From NCBI GenBank assembly GCA_041915365.1, contig JAYSBP010000016.1, forward strand, positions 1 through 51,860: a stretch of 51,860 bases of DNA. The letters are read 5' to 3'. The first letter of the stretch is position 1, and each line of letters begins with the position of its first letter. The translations under genes and the position numbers were made by a program. The notes below the pieces were generated by a model. That model saw only the letters and a program-made list of their open reading frames with translations. It did not search any database and was not told the DNA's origin. Below, one piece after another: positions 1 through 7,597 of this stretch. The stretch comes from UBA6016 sp041915365. GTDB lineage: Bacteria; Campylobacterota; Campylobacteria; Campylobacterales; UBA6016.

Positions 1-179
1 CAGAGATAGCAAAAGAGCGGATAGTGATACTAATAGCTCACAGGCTAAGCACAGTCAAGGCTGCTGCAAAAATTGCGCTATTTAAAGATGGAAAAATAGT
101 ATGCGAAGGTAGCGAAGATACGCTTTTAACATCTTGTGAAGAGTACAAAAAGCTATACGGCAAAGAGGAGCAGCATTGA
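1..179 (+). CDS. ABC exporter, MsbA/HlyB-type, C-terminal fragment (5' end outside window)
   Basis: This is an open frame from the window edge (codons in phase with position 3) to TGA at 177-179. The 58 visible residues hold the H-loop of an ABC ATPase (A-H-R-L-S-T-V), followed by the typical strand F-K-D-G-K-I and an E-G-S-E-D-T-L-L stretch. This ending is characteristic of fused permease-ATPase exporters such as MsbA, the inner-membrane lipid A flippase. Only the C-terminus is visible, so the substrate cannot be read. The stop overlaps the TTG start of the next gene, so the two are probably translated together. Lipid A export is an inference from this class and from the neighbouring phosphatase. 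Confidence 0.8.
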   Translation, partial: EIAKERIVILIAHRLSTVKAAAKIALFKDGKIVCEGSEDTLLTSCEEYKKLYGKEEQH

Positions 180-844
180 AAAAACCGATAAATATTAACA
201 GCTTTTGGGGTTATTTGTATGCGCAAGCTTATGCCATGACCGTCGAACACAATTTTACAAACGTCATTCGCAGTAACTTTCACCGCATAGACGAACACGC
301 CTTTCGCTCTAGTCAGCCGACAACTTATCAGCTAAAAAATATCATCAAAAAACACGGTATCAAAACGGTGCTAAACCTAAGGGGGTACGAGAAAAACTCT
401 CCGCTAAAAGCCCTTGAGGAAAAAGTATGTGCCGATGCTGACGTAAAGCTGATATACGTCGATACGTATTCGAGAAAAATTCCTGATGCCAAAATACTAG
501 AGGAGTTTCGTGAGACTTTCAAAAAAATAGAATACCCTGTACTCATACACTGCAAAGCTGGAGCCGACAGAGCTGGAATAGGGAGTATGTTATATCTGCA
601 CTATCACAAAGGGGTTGATTTAGATAAGACTGGACAGCTCAAATTTTGGCCTTATGGACATATTAAGCACGCTAGAACCGGGCTTATCGATTTGTTTGTC
701 AATCTGTACATGCAAAGAGATAAAGGCGCACCAAACGACCCAGCCGAATTTGCCAAAACACTCGACAGAGAAAAAATAGAAAAAGAGTACAAACCAGTAC
801 CATTTTTTGAAAAAATAGTAGATAAAGTGTTAAGGAGGGAGTAA
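176..844 (+). CDS. Dual-specificity/tyrosine-type Cys phosphatase family protein
   Basis: This 222-residue protein carries the Cys-phosphatase signature H-C-K-A-G-A-D-R-A-G: nucleophile Cys126 and Arg132 in a C-x5-R loop. Upstream, F-R-S-S-Q-P-T and G-I-K-T-V-L-N-L-R-G are typical of bacterial DSP-like phosphatases. There is no clear signal peptide, so it is probably cytoplasmic or peripheral. The start is TTG at 176, overlapping the stop of the ABC exporter gene, with GAGGAG just upstream. The basic and acidic C-terminal third (after about residue 150) is not a known domain to me. The substrate is unknown. Coupling to an MsbA-type exporter suggests a phosphorylated envelope lipid or sugar, but a protein substrate is possible. 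Confidence 0.75.
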   Translation: MKKPININSFWGYLYAQAYAMTVEHNFTNVIRSNFHRIDEHAFRSSQPTTYQLKNIIKKHGIKTVLNLRGYEKNSPLKALEEKVCADADVKLIYVDTYSRKIPDAKILEEFRETFKKIEYPVLIHCKAGADRAGIGSMLYLHYHKGVDLDKTGQLKFWPYGHIKHARTGLIDLFVNLYMQRDKGAPNDPAEFAKTLDREKIEKEYKPVPFFEKIVDKVLRRE

Positions 845-846
845 AA

Positions 847-874
847 ACGCAAAGAAGGTTAAACCCTCTTGCGT
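847..874. terminator. Shared hairpin between convergent phosphatase and nifT genes
   Basis: ACGCAA (847-852) pairs with TTGCGT (869-874). The inner part adds GA/TC and GG/CC pairs around a TTAAA loop, with one mismatch and one bulge. It sits in the 35-base gap between two gene ends that face each other, with A-rich sequence on the left and a T-containing run on the right. It could stop transcription in both directions, but neither T-tract is strong. Confidence 0.45.
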
Positions 875-879
875 ACTCT

Positions 880-1098
880 TTACTCTCCGCCGATAGATAG
901 TCTTTTTGCTTCCACTTCACAAGGTAGTTTTTTTGGACCGACAGGTATATGCCATACATCGCCGTTTGAGATTTTCACCTCACCACCCCATTTTTCTTCA
1001 GAGTCAAACTCTATAGTAAGTATCGTCTCTTCCATGTCTTTTTTTGCAACGTAGAATTTTACTTTGCCGTCTTTTTCTCTAAGCATTACTTTTGCCAT
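880..1098 (-). CDS. nifT: NifT/FixU family protein
   Basis: This 72-residue protein is collinear with the NifT/FixU family. It has V-M-L-R near the N-terminus, F-Y-V-A-K-K-D-M-E-E, then K-W-G-G-E-V, and ends with L-P-C-E-V-E-A-K-R-L. NifT is a small protein of unknown biochemical role normally found in nitrogenase (nif) clusters and not essential for fixation where tested. ATG at 1098 is preceded by AAAGGAA. It lies 10 bases behind a flavoprotein gene and is the last gene of a probable rpoN-led operon. No nifHDK, nifB or other nif genes are in the window, so it is either separated from the main cluster or has been kept for another purpose. Confidence 0.8.
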   Translation of the reverse strand: MAKVMLREKDGKVKFYVAKKDMEETILTIEFDSEEKWGGEVKISNGDVWHIPVGPKKLPCEVEAKRLSIGGE

Positions 1099-1108
1099 TT
1101 ATTTTCCT

Positions 1109-2752
1109 TTATTTTTTGATGAATTCTTTTATCTTACCGAAAAATCCACTCTCTTCGTATGAATGCACGAGCTTCATCCCATCCATTCTAACAAGTGAGT
1201 GTTTTTTGAATTTGGCATCATCCTTTGCGCCAAAATCATCTCTATAGTGAGCGCCCCTGCTCTCTTCTCTTTTTAACGCCGCAAGCACCGAGGCTTCAGC
1301 TACAATCACCGCATTTTGAAGTTCAATGATAGAGGCAAGTTCAAAGTTGCCTTCTCTTTTTTTCTCCATAGCGCTCATCATTCCGGCAACGGAGCGTAGA
1401 TAGCCAGTGTATTCGTATGCACTACTTAATTTTTGTTCGTCTCTAAAAAGCCCGGCTTTAGCATACATCACATCACCAAGGCTCTTTCTAACAGCCCTAG
1501 GATTCGCCCCAGCTTCGCCTTTTAGGATATTTTCTATCCTTCTCTCATCTTTTGCAACAATAGTAAGGTCAATTTTCAAAAACTCACCTTGCTTCAATGC
1601 ATAAGAGACCGCTTCTTCACCTGCTATGCGGCCGAATACCGCAGCTTCCAAAAGGCTATTCCCACCAAGTCTATTAGCCCCGTGACAACCGTTTGCCGCA
1701 CACTCCCCCGCAGCATATAGCCCTTTTATCGCTGTTTCGCATTTTTCATTTGTCGCTATGCCGCCCATCGTATAGTGCGCCACGGGTTTTATCGGAACAA
1801 GCTCTGTCGATGCGTCCTTGCCCTCTTGAGCCATCGCCGCTTTCAAAAAAGATGGAACACGTTGCGCCAAGAGCTCTGGATTTAGATGTCTTACATCGAT
1901 AAATACGCCGCCATTTTCCTGCTCTCTAGCTATTGCCCTAGCTAGCACGTCTCTCGTGGCAAGCTCATTTGTAAATCGTTCGCCTTTTTGGTTGACTATG
2001 TAGCCGCCCTCGCCCCTGACAGCTTCGCTAACTAGCGAACCAGAATGCCACAGCCCCGTTGGGTGGAACTGAACAAATTCCATATCCCGAAGAGAAAGCC
2101 CAGAGCGAAGAGCGACGGCCAGTAAATCGCCGACGGAGTCTTGCGGGTTTGAAGTATGCCCAAAGTATACGCCAGCATATCCACCGCCTGCGAAAACGAC
2201 ACTTTTTGCCCCGAAAAGCTCTATTTGACAAGTTCGTTTGTTCATTGCGGATACGCCGGCCACTTTATCTTCATCTTTTAGGATACTCATAACCAGATAG
2301 TCGCTTTGAACTCTTATGTTTTTCCCTTTTATCGAGCCAAGCAATGCCTGAACTATCGCCCCGCCAGTCTTGTCTGCGACGAAACACGTTCTTTTCTTGC
2401 CTGCGCCACCAAAACTTCTTTGGCGCATTTTGCCATTGTCATCTTTGTCAAAGTTTGAGCCAATAGCATCGAGCTCAAGAACTGTTTTTGGAGCATTTTT
2501 TGTGAGAACCGCAGCTGCTTTTTGGATACCTAGTCCATCGGCACCTTTGAGGGTATCCGCAAGATGTAGTGATATGTCATCGGCTTCGACATTTGCAAGT
2601 GCCGCATTTATCCCGCCCGCCGCCATTGAGCTATTGGAGCGAAGCGGCATATTTTTGGTTAACATAAGCACGCTCGCACCTTTTTTGGATGCCTCTATTG
2701 CTGCGCTTATTCCAGCTATGCCACTGCCTACTACTATTACGTCATACAGCAT
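1109..2752 (-). CDS. FAD-dependent oxidoreductase of the fumarate reductase/succinate dehydrogenase/L-aspartate oxidase family
   Basis: This 547-residue flavoprotein has an N-terminal FAD-binding Rossmann motif G-S-G-I-A-G (9-14). It also has a substrate-site Q-F-H-P-T-G (228-233), H-Y-T-M-G-G (326-331) and H-G-A-N-R-L-G-G-N-S-L-L-E (357-369). The R-L-G-G-N form resembles fumarate reductase/succinate dehydrogenase A subunits, while overall length is close to L-aspartate oxidase (NadB, about 540). No heme or iron-sulfur motifs, signal peptide or partner B/C subunit genes are adjacent, so it may be soluble. It starts 2 bases after the aldo/keto reductase stop and ends 10 bases before nifT. Its actual substrate, aspartate or a fumarate-like acid, cannot be decided here. 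Confidence 0.75.
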   Translation of the reverse strand: MLYDVIVVGSGIAGISAAIEASKKGASVLMLTKNMPLRSNSSMAAGGINAALANVEADDISLHLADTLKGADGLGIQKAAAVLTKNAPKTVLELDAIGSNFDKDDNGKMRQRSFGGAGKKRTCFVADKTGGAIVQALLGSIKGKNIRVQSDYLVMSILKDEDKVAGVSAMNKRTCQIELFGAKSVVFAGGGYAGVYFGHTSNPQDSVGDLLAVALRSGLSLRDMEFVQFHPTGLWHSGSLVSEAVRGEGGYIVNQKGERFTNELATRDVLARAIAREQENGGVFIDVRHLNPELLAQRVPSFLKAAMAQEGKDASTELVPIKPVAHYTMGGIATNEKCETAIKGLYAAGECAANGCHGANRLGGNSLLEAAVFGRIAGEEAVSYALKQGEFLKIDLTIVAKDERRIENILKGEAGANPRAVRKSLGDVMYAKAGLFRDEQKLSSAYEYTGYLRSVAGMMSAMEKKREGNFELASIIELQNAVIVAEASVLAALKREESRGAHYRDDFGAKDDAKFKKHSLVRMDGMKLVHSYEESGFFGKIKEFIKK

Positions 2753-2754
2753 GG

Positions 2755-3843
2755 CTACAGCCTAAAAAAATTTTCATAAGATTTTACGCCAACCACTTCT
2801 TCTTTTAACACCGCCAAATCATGCTCAACGTGCTCTTCGCTAGATGCTCCCACAAGCGCACACGAGACTAGCGGATTGGAGCGGGCAAATTGTAAAGCTC
2901 TTTGAAGATCGCTAGCCAATGTCAGCTCACAAATATCTCTAAATTGCGGGCTAAATGCCTTTTTAAATATATTCATTTGCAGCAAAGATGAGCTTGTTAT
3001 AACATTCAATCCGAGCTTTTTGGCGGCATAAAATGTAGGCATAAACTCACCGTCTACTTTTTGATTGGCAAAAATATATCCGTGCGGTTTTGCCGGATTG
3101 TAAGGCACTTGCACAAAACCAAACCCATCGCCGTGCACCCTGGATGCCGCAACAAAATCTTGAAGCGATAGATATTCCATGTTTGAAGGGTCATTTAAAA
3201 ATCCGTTCCAAGAGGCGACCCCGTATCTGCCGAGCTTCCCATCTTTTCGTTTTGCTTCAAGCATTTTTGCTATTTTGCCGAATTTTTCAATTAGATTTTC
3301 GTAAGTTATTATCCCTAGCTCAAACTCAGGATTGTGTACATAAAAAATATCTATACCGCCGACACCTAGCCTCTTCAGGGACTCTTCAAAAGACCACTCA
3401 ACAAATTCAGCGGTCATGCAATGCTCATCTATTACCACATCATTTTCTTTAGCGAGTCCGCTTTTGATTATGTTGTCGTTTATCCAATGATACGGATTTT
3501 CCGGAAATGGATAAGAAAGTGGTAAAAATCCACCTTTTGTGGCTATGACCAGCTCTTCTCTTCTGATGCCGCCCTCAAACAGCTCGCCAAGCGCCTCGCC
3601 AATCTCTTGTTCGCTCTTTGTATATCGATAGTTTGCGGCGGTATCTATATGATTGCACCCCATCAATACCGCTTTTTTTATCGCATCACGATAACTAAAA
3701 GTGTAGTTTTCCTCTCTGTAGGCTTCCGGCTTATATGTCCCTATTCCGATGTTTGAGACGGCGGCAAATCCAATATCGCTAATTGAAGATTGGCAAACCT
3801 TGCCACTCAAAAAACCAGTAGTCGCCTCTCGTGTCGCCAGCAT
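2755..3843 (-). CDS. Aldo/keto reductase family oxidoreductase
   Basis: This 362-residue TIM-barrel oxidoreductase has the catalytic tetrad visible as Asp67 (H-I-D-T-A), Tyr72 (A-A-N-Y), Lys103 (A-T-K-G-G) and His170 (Y-V-H-N-P). The C-terminal N-P-L-V-S-C-A-L-V-G-A-S stretch matches the NADP(H)-binding end of the family. It probably reduces an aldehyde or ketone with NADPH in the cytoplasm; the substrate is unknown. It is slightly longer than the usual 300-340 residues, with an insert after Lys103. ATG at 3843 is preceded by a GGGA Shine-Dalgarno. It lies 53 bases behind rpoN and almost touches the flavoprotein gene, suggesting a redox pair. Confidence 0.85.
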   Translation of the reverse strand: MLATREATTGFLSGKVCQSSISDIGFAAVSNIGIGTYKPEAYREENYTFSYRDAIKKAVLMGCNHIDTAANYRYTKSEQEIGEALGELFEGGIRREELVIATKGGFLPLSYPFPENPYHWINDNIIKSGLAKENDVVIDEHCMTAEFVEWSFEESLKRLGVGGIDIFYVHNPEFELGIITYENLIEKFGKIAKMLEAKRKDGKLGRYGVASWNGFLNDPSNMEYLSLQDFVAASRVHGDGFGFVQVPYNPAKPHGYIFANQKVDGEFMPTFYAAKKLGLNVITSSSLLQMNIFKKAFSPQFRDICELTLASDLQRALQFARSNPLVSCALVGASSEEHVEHDLAVLKEEVVGVKSYENFFRL

Positions 3844-3896
3844 ATTCCCGTCTTTATAGTTTTTGTTTTAATATTTGCATTTGTTGTTCCGCCGCT

Positions 3897-5156
3897 CTAG
3901 CCAAGCATATACTCTTTCTTGCGCTCTTTTGAGGATGGAATTCCAAGCTCTAACCTATATTTTGTGATGCTCCGCCTGACCATTTTTACATCAAACCTTT
4001 TTTGCACCATCTCAAGCATCTCTTCATCATTGAGCGGCTTTTCCCTGCTTTCAGAATCTATGAGGTGCTTTACAAAACTTTTTAACTCGTTCGTACTAAC
4101 GTTCTCAGAGACCGCAAAACTAAAGAAATGACGAAACGGCAGGATACCGCGATCGCATGAAAGATATTTATTTGCCACCGCCCTTGAAATAGTGGACTGG
4201 TTGTAGCCCAGTATGTCGGCCACATCTTGTATTTTTAGCGGCACAAGCTCCCTACCTAGAAAAAACTTGAACTGTTTTTCGATGATTATGTTGACTATAT
4301 TTTGCAGGGTCGTTTTGCGTAGATTGACTAGATTTGCAGTCATCATCGCCTCTTTGACCTTCTCTTTGGCAAACTCCCCGCCCTCGCTCGCAAGCTCTTT
4401 ATCAATTACGATATCTGGATAATAAAGAGAATTTAGGCGAACTTCAAACTTATCTTTCTCAAATACAACCGCAACGTCAGGTATCACGGGGGCACTTGAC
4501 TCTTGATAATCTATCGCGGGAACCGTTCTTAGCCTCGATAGGATTTTTTTGGCATCTTTCAGTAGAGCTGGGGTTAGGCTCTTAACGGCCATATCTTTGT
4601 CGTATATCAGCGATTTGGTTGCGCCGTATAGCTCTTCGCTAACTTCCAATGTGCAAAGCTGGAAATACAAAGCCTCTTTAACATCTTTTGCCCCTATGCC
4701 ACAAGGCTCTAGTGAAGCAAATCTACCCCTTATTCTCTCAGCGTAACCGGCATCAACATTACAATTCGCAGCCACATCCTCTATATTTCCGTCAAAAAAG
4801 CCGTTTTCGTCAATATTTTCTACAATTACTTTTGCAACTTTTTGAGATATTTCTGTAGGAAACAGCGGCGGCTCTATCTGAGATAGAAGCTTGTCATACA
4901 GCGACTCTTCACTTGTTATGGATGCCGCACCGGCATCATCAAGACCCTTGCTTTTTACTCCTGAGAATTTTTTGATGTCTTTTGAGCGGAGCTTGTATTC
5001 GTTTTCAAGTCCTTTTTTGACTTGAACATACGGATTTGTCTGCGACATCTCATCAACGCTTTTTGACAGCTCAGACAGAGAGCTTTCAAGGATTGGAAGC
5101 CATAGTTTCATAGATAGTCTAGCAGTCTGTTTTTGTACCTGACCTTGCTTTAGCAT
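3897..5156 (-). CDS. rpoN: RNA polymerase sigma-54 factor
   Basis: This 419-residue protein is the alternative sigma factor that needs AAA+ activators. It drives flagellar genes in this phylum and nif genes in diazotrophs. Region I (L-K-Q-G-Q-V-Q-K-Q-T-A-R-L-S-M-K-L) is at the N-terminus. The core-binding region follows, then the helix-turn-helix D-V-A-D-I-L-G-Y-N-Q-S-T-I-S-R-A-V and the C-terminal RpoN box V-R-R-S-I-T-K-Y-R. The frame is open up to ATG 5231. I choose ATG 5156 because AGAGGA lies 7 bases before it and region I then begins directly at the N-terminus, as in other RpoN proteins. It appears to lead an operon with a reductase, a flavoprotein and nifT. Confidence 0.95.
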   Translation of the reverse strand: MLKQGQVQKQTARLSMKLWLPILESSLSELSKSVDEMSQTNPYVQVKKGLENEYKLRSKDIKKFSGVKSKGLDDAGAASITSEESLYDKLLSQIEPPLFPTEISQKVAKVIVENIDENGFFDGNIEDVAANCNVDAGYAERIRGRFASLEPCGIGAKDVKEALYFQLCTLEVSEELYGATKSLIYDKDMAVKSLTPALLKDAKKILSRLRTVPAIDYQESSAPVIPDVAVVFEKDKFEVRLNSLYYPDIVIDKELASEGGEFAKEKVKEAMMTANLVNLRKTTLQNIVNIIIEKQFKFFLGRELVPLKIQDVADILGYNQSTISRAVANKYLSCDRGILPFRHFFSFAVSENVSTNELKSFVKHLIDSESREKPLNDEEMLEMVQKRFDVKMVRRSITKYRLELGIPSSKERKKEYMLG

Positions 5157-5258
5157 ACCACTATCCTCTTGCGAAACATTTGTCTGTATTTTATATGCTT
5201 TTTGAAATATCTTACAAAAATGTTTGTTCAAAAAATGTGCATCTTGTTTGTTTTTTGA

Positions 5259-5274
5259 TGCAACAAAGGCACCA
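5259..5274 (-). promoter_or_regulatory. Candidate sigma-54 (-24/-12) promoter for rpoN
   Basis: Read on the minus strand the site is TGGTGCCTTTGTTGCA. It has GG and GC exactly 10 bases apart and a full TTGCA -12 element. Against TGGCACGNNNNTTGCW it differs at three -24-side positions. It lies about 100 bases upstream of the rpoN start at 5156 and points towards it. The match could be chance, since no upstream activator site was identified. Confidence 0.35.
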
Positions 5275-5303
5275 CCATAGACACTATTGGCATTTAATAT
5301 TTT

Positions 5304-5312
5304 TGTTACAAT
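5304..5312 (+). promoter_or_regulatory. Candidate sigma-70 promoter for the 5345 sensor kinase
   Basis: TGTTACAAT is an extended -10 element (TG-n-TACAAT) in an A/T-rich stretch about 33 bases before the ATG at 5345. No good -35 is seen, which is usual for housekeeping promoters in this phylum. Confidence 0.4.
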
Positions 5313-5344
5313 AAGTAAAAGTATATTTGTGGGGTTTTCATTAT

Positions 5345-7597
5345 ATGGGTAGAGTTTTTATCGCCTTATTATTACTCTTAGTTCAGCATATTTTTGCATC
5401 CGAGATAAGCCTCACAAACGCAGAAAAAGAATATGTAAAAAAAACAAAAAGCGTAAAAATGTGCGTCGATCCTGATTGGGTGCCTTTTGAAAGAATTAAT
5501 GAAAAAGGGGAGCATGAAGGGATAGCCGCTGACTTAATAGCCTTGGTATCACAAAGGACTGGGCTAAAAATAGAGTTATATCCGGTTAAGAACTGGGACG
5601 AAAGTGTCGAGGCTTCAAAAAGCGGCAAATGCCAAATAATGAGCTTTCTAAATCAAACCCCGGCTAGAGACAAATGGCTTATTTTTACAGAGCCTATTTT
5701 TTTGGACCCTAACGTCTTCATAACTAGAGAAGAGCACTCTTTTATAGCTAACGCCAAAAATCTATCGAATGAAAGCATAGCACTCCCAAGAAATACGATG
5801 GTTGCCGAAAGAATACAAAAAGACTATCCAAATATCAAAGTCATAGGGACGTCGAGCGAAGAGGAAGCCGTCAGCTTGGTGTCAAACAAAAAAGCTGATA
5901 TGACGATGCGTTCGCTAATAGTTGCTGCATATACGATAAAAAAAGAGGGATTGTTTAATCTCAAAATAGCTGGTCAAATACCGGAATATGCAAATAAACT
6001 GAGAATAGGTGTCTTAAAAGATGAAACAATACTAAGGGACGTTCTCAATAAAGGGGTCTTGACGATAACCCCTGCAGAGATGGAGCAAATATCAAACAAA
6101 CACGTCTCAATAAAAGCGGAAACAGGGATAGATTACGCCCTTGTGTATAAGATACTCGCCGTATCTGCGCTAATTATAGGAATCGGCGTTTACTGGAATA
6201 GGCGTCTGGCTAGATTTAACGATGAAATATCTTCCCTACAAAAAGAGACAAAAGAGGCGCTATACCAAGTCGCCACTCTTTTTAATAACTCGACAAACGG
6301 CTTTTTATCGTTTGGCGCTGACTTATTGGTTGGCAAGGAGTATAGCAAAGAGTGCGAAAGGATGTTTGGAGGCAGTATAAGCGGAAAATCCATTGCTTCA
6401 CTGCTTTTCTGGCAAAACGATGAGGAGAGTGTTAGACTCGGTACAAATCTAGTAAGAATCCTTGAGTGTAAAGATGATTTTAAGGCGGAGATGTTAATTT
6501 CTTTGTTGCCCTCAACATACAAAATCAACGCTCTCACTCTATCCGCAAAATACAAGCTTTTAGACAATGGCCTACTAATGCTGATACTGACGGATATCAC
6601 TGAAGAATTGGCGCTAAACGAACAGATATCAAAAGAGCAATCAAAACTAAAATTTGTTGTTAGCGTATTCAAAGAAAAGGACGACGTGCAAGCTTTGGTC
6701 GAAGACTTTAAGTCATTTTTGAAAAATAAAGAACAAGACGAGCTTTACAAGAGTATACACACCTTCAAAGGACTCTTCTCTCAGTTTGATTTTTATTTTC
6801 TACCAAAAGAATTGCACAGAGTAGAGGGCTATATATCTGACAAAAAAAACCTAGACGACAACGACATAAAAACTTTGGGAGCAGCTATCGAGGCTGACAT
6901 GCGAACGCTATATGAGATCGCAGGATATGACGTCTTGAGTGAGACAAAAAAGCTCTGCATTAGCGACGCCGAACTAAACGAGCTGGAAGAGAAACTCGAT
7001 ACGCTAACCTATGATGAAATAAAAATGCGCTTACAGCACTTCAGGCATCGACCATTTTATGAACTTTTGGCTTCCTTTCCTAGATATACACTCGCCCTCT
7101 CGGCAAGAAATGGTAAAAAAGTAAAATATTTTGACATAAACGGCGGTGATTTTGCGATTGAACCTAGCAAATATACAGAGTTTATCAAAACGCTTGTACA
7201 TTTGTTCAGAAACGCTATAGACCATGGCATAGAGGATGCGGCAACCAGGGAAGAACTTGGCAAAGACGAAGAGGCAAGCATACAATGCGAAGTTTCAAAA
7301 AAAGACGGTTTTATAGAGATAAAAATAAGCGACGACGGTGCCGGAATAGACATCGATAAGCTTATTTCAAAAGCATCTCAAAAAGGAGTTGCAATTCCAC
7401 AAAATCCGCTAATGCTTGTTTTTGAAAATGGTATATCAACCAAAGACGTTGCCACACAACTATCAGGCAGGGGCGTAGGGCTTGCCGCAGTAAAAACTGA
7501 GTTAGACAAGCTTGAGGGAAGCGTGCATATAGAGACAATAAAAGGCAATGGAAGCACTTTTGTTTTCAACCTTCCGACGCAAGAAAACGCATGCTAA
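5345..7597 (+). CDS. Hybrid sensor kinase: periplasmic solute-binding domain, HPt domain and CheA-type ATPase domain
   Basis: This protein has 750 residues from ATG 5345; an in-frame TTG at 5327 would add six. Signal peptide (about 1-20), SBP_bac_3-type solute-binding domain (about 35-260, with V-C/D-P-D-W-V-P-F-E-like opening), then one membrane span (about 263-282). A cytoplasmic PAS-like region (about 300-420) follows. His472 in S-I-H-T-F-K-G is an HPt phosphoacceptor. The C-terminal ATPase is CheA-like rather than HisKA-type: N box H-L-F-R-N-A-I-D-H-G (619-628), G1 D-D-G-A-G-I-D (663) and G2 G-R-G-V-G-L-A (708). No CheW-like or receiver domain is present. It probably senses an amino-acid-like ligand. 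Its stop overlaps the porin start by 7 bases. Confidence 0.85.
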   Translation: MGRVFIALLLLLVQHIFASEISLTNAEKEYVKKTKSVKMCVDPDWVPFERINEKGEHEGIAADLIALVSQRTGLKIELYPVKNWDESVEASKSGKCQIMSFLNQTPARDKWLIFTEPIFLDPNVFITREEHSFIANAKNLSNESIALPRNTMVAERIQKDYPNIKVIGTSSEEEAVSLVSNKKADMTMRSLIVAAYTIKKEGLFNLKIAGQIPEYANKLRIGVLKDETILRDVLNKGVLTITPAEMEQISNKHVSIKAETGIDYALVYKILAVSALIIGIGVYWNRRLARFNDEISSLQKETKEALYQVATLFNNSTNGFLSFGADLLVGKEYSKECERMFGGSISGKSIASLLFWQNDEESVRLGTNLVRILECKDDFKAEMLISLLPSTYKINALTLSAKYKLLDNGLLMLILTDITEELALNEQISKEQSKLKFVVSVFKEKDDVQALVEDFKSFLKNKEQDELYKSIHTFKGLFSQFDFYFLPKELHRVEGYISDKKNLDDNDIKTLGAAIEADMRTLYEIAGYDVLSETKKLCISDAELNELEEKLDTLTYDEIKMRLQHFRHRPFYELLASFPRYTLALSARNGKKVKYFDINGGDFAIEPSKYTEFIKTLVHLFRNAIDHGIEDAATREELGKDEEASIQCEVSKKDGFIEIKISDDGAGIDIDKLISKASQKGVAIPQNPLMLVFENGISTKDVATQLSGRGVGLAAVKTELDKLEGSVHIETIKGNGSTFVFNLPTQENAC

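Noticed and set aside
2370..2765. 131-codon frame opposite the flavoprotein
   Set aside because: Low-complexity Ser/Ala/Pro translation; shadow of a well-conserved gene.
5157..5231. Upstream ATG 5231 as the true rpoN start
   Set aside because: The extra 25 residues do not resemble RpoN, and AGAGGA fits ATG 5156.
6190..6672. 160-codon frame opposite the sensor kinase
   Set aside because: No ribosome binding site, no recognisable domain, and fully inside a clear gene.
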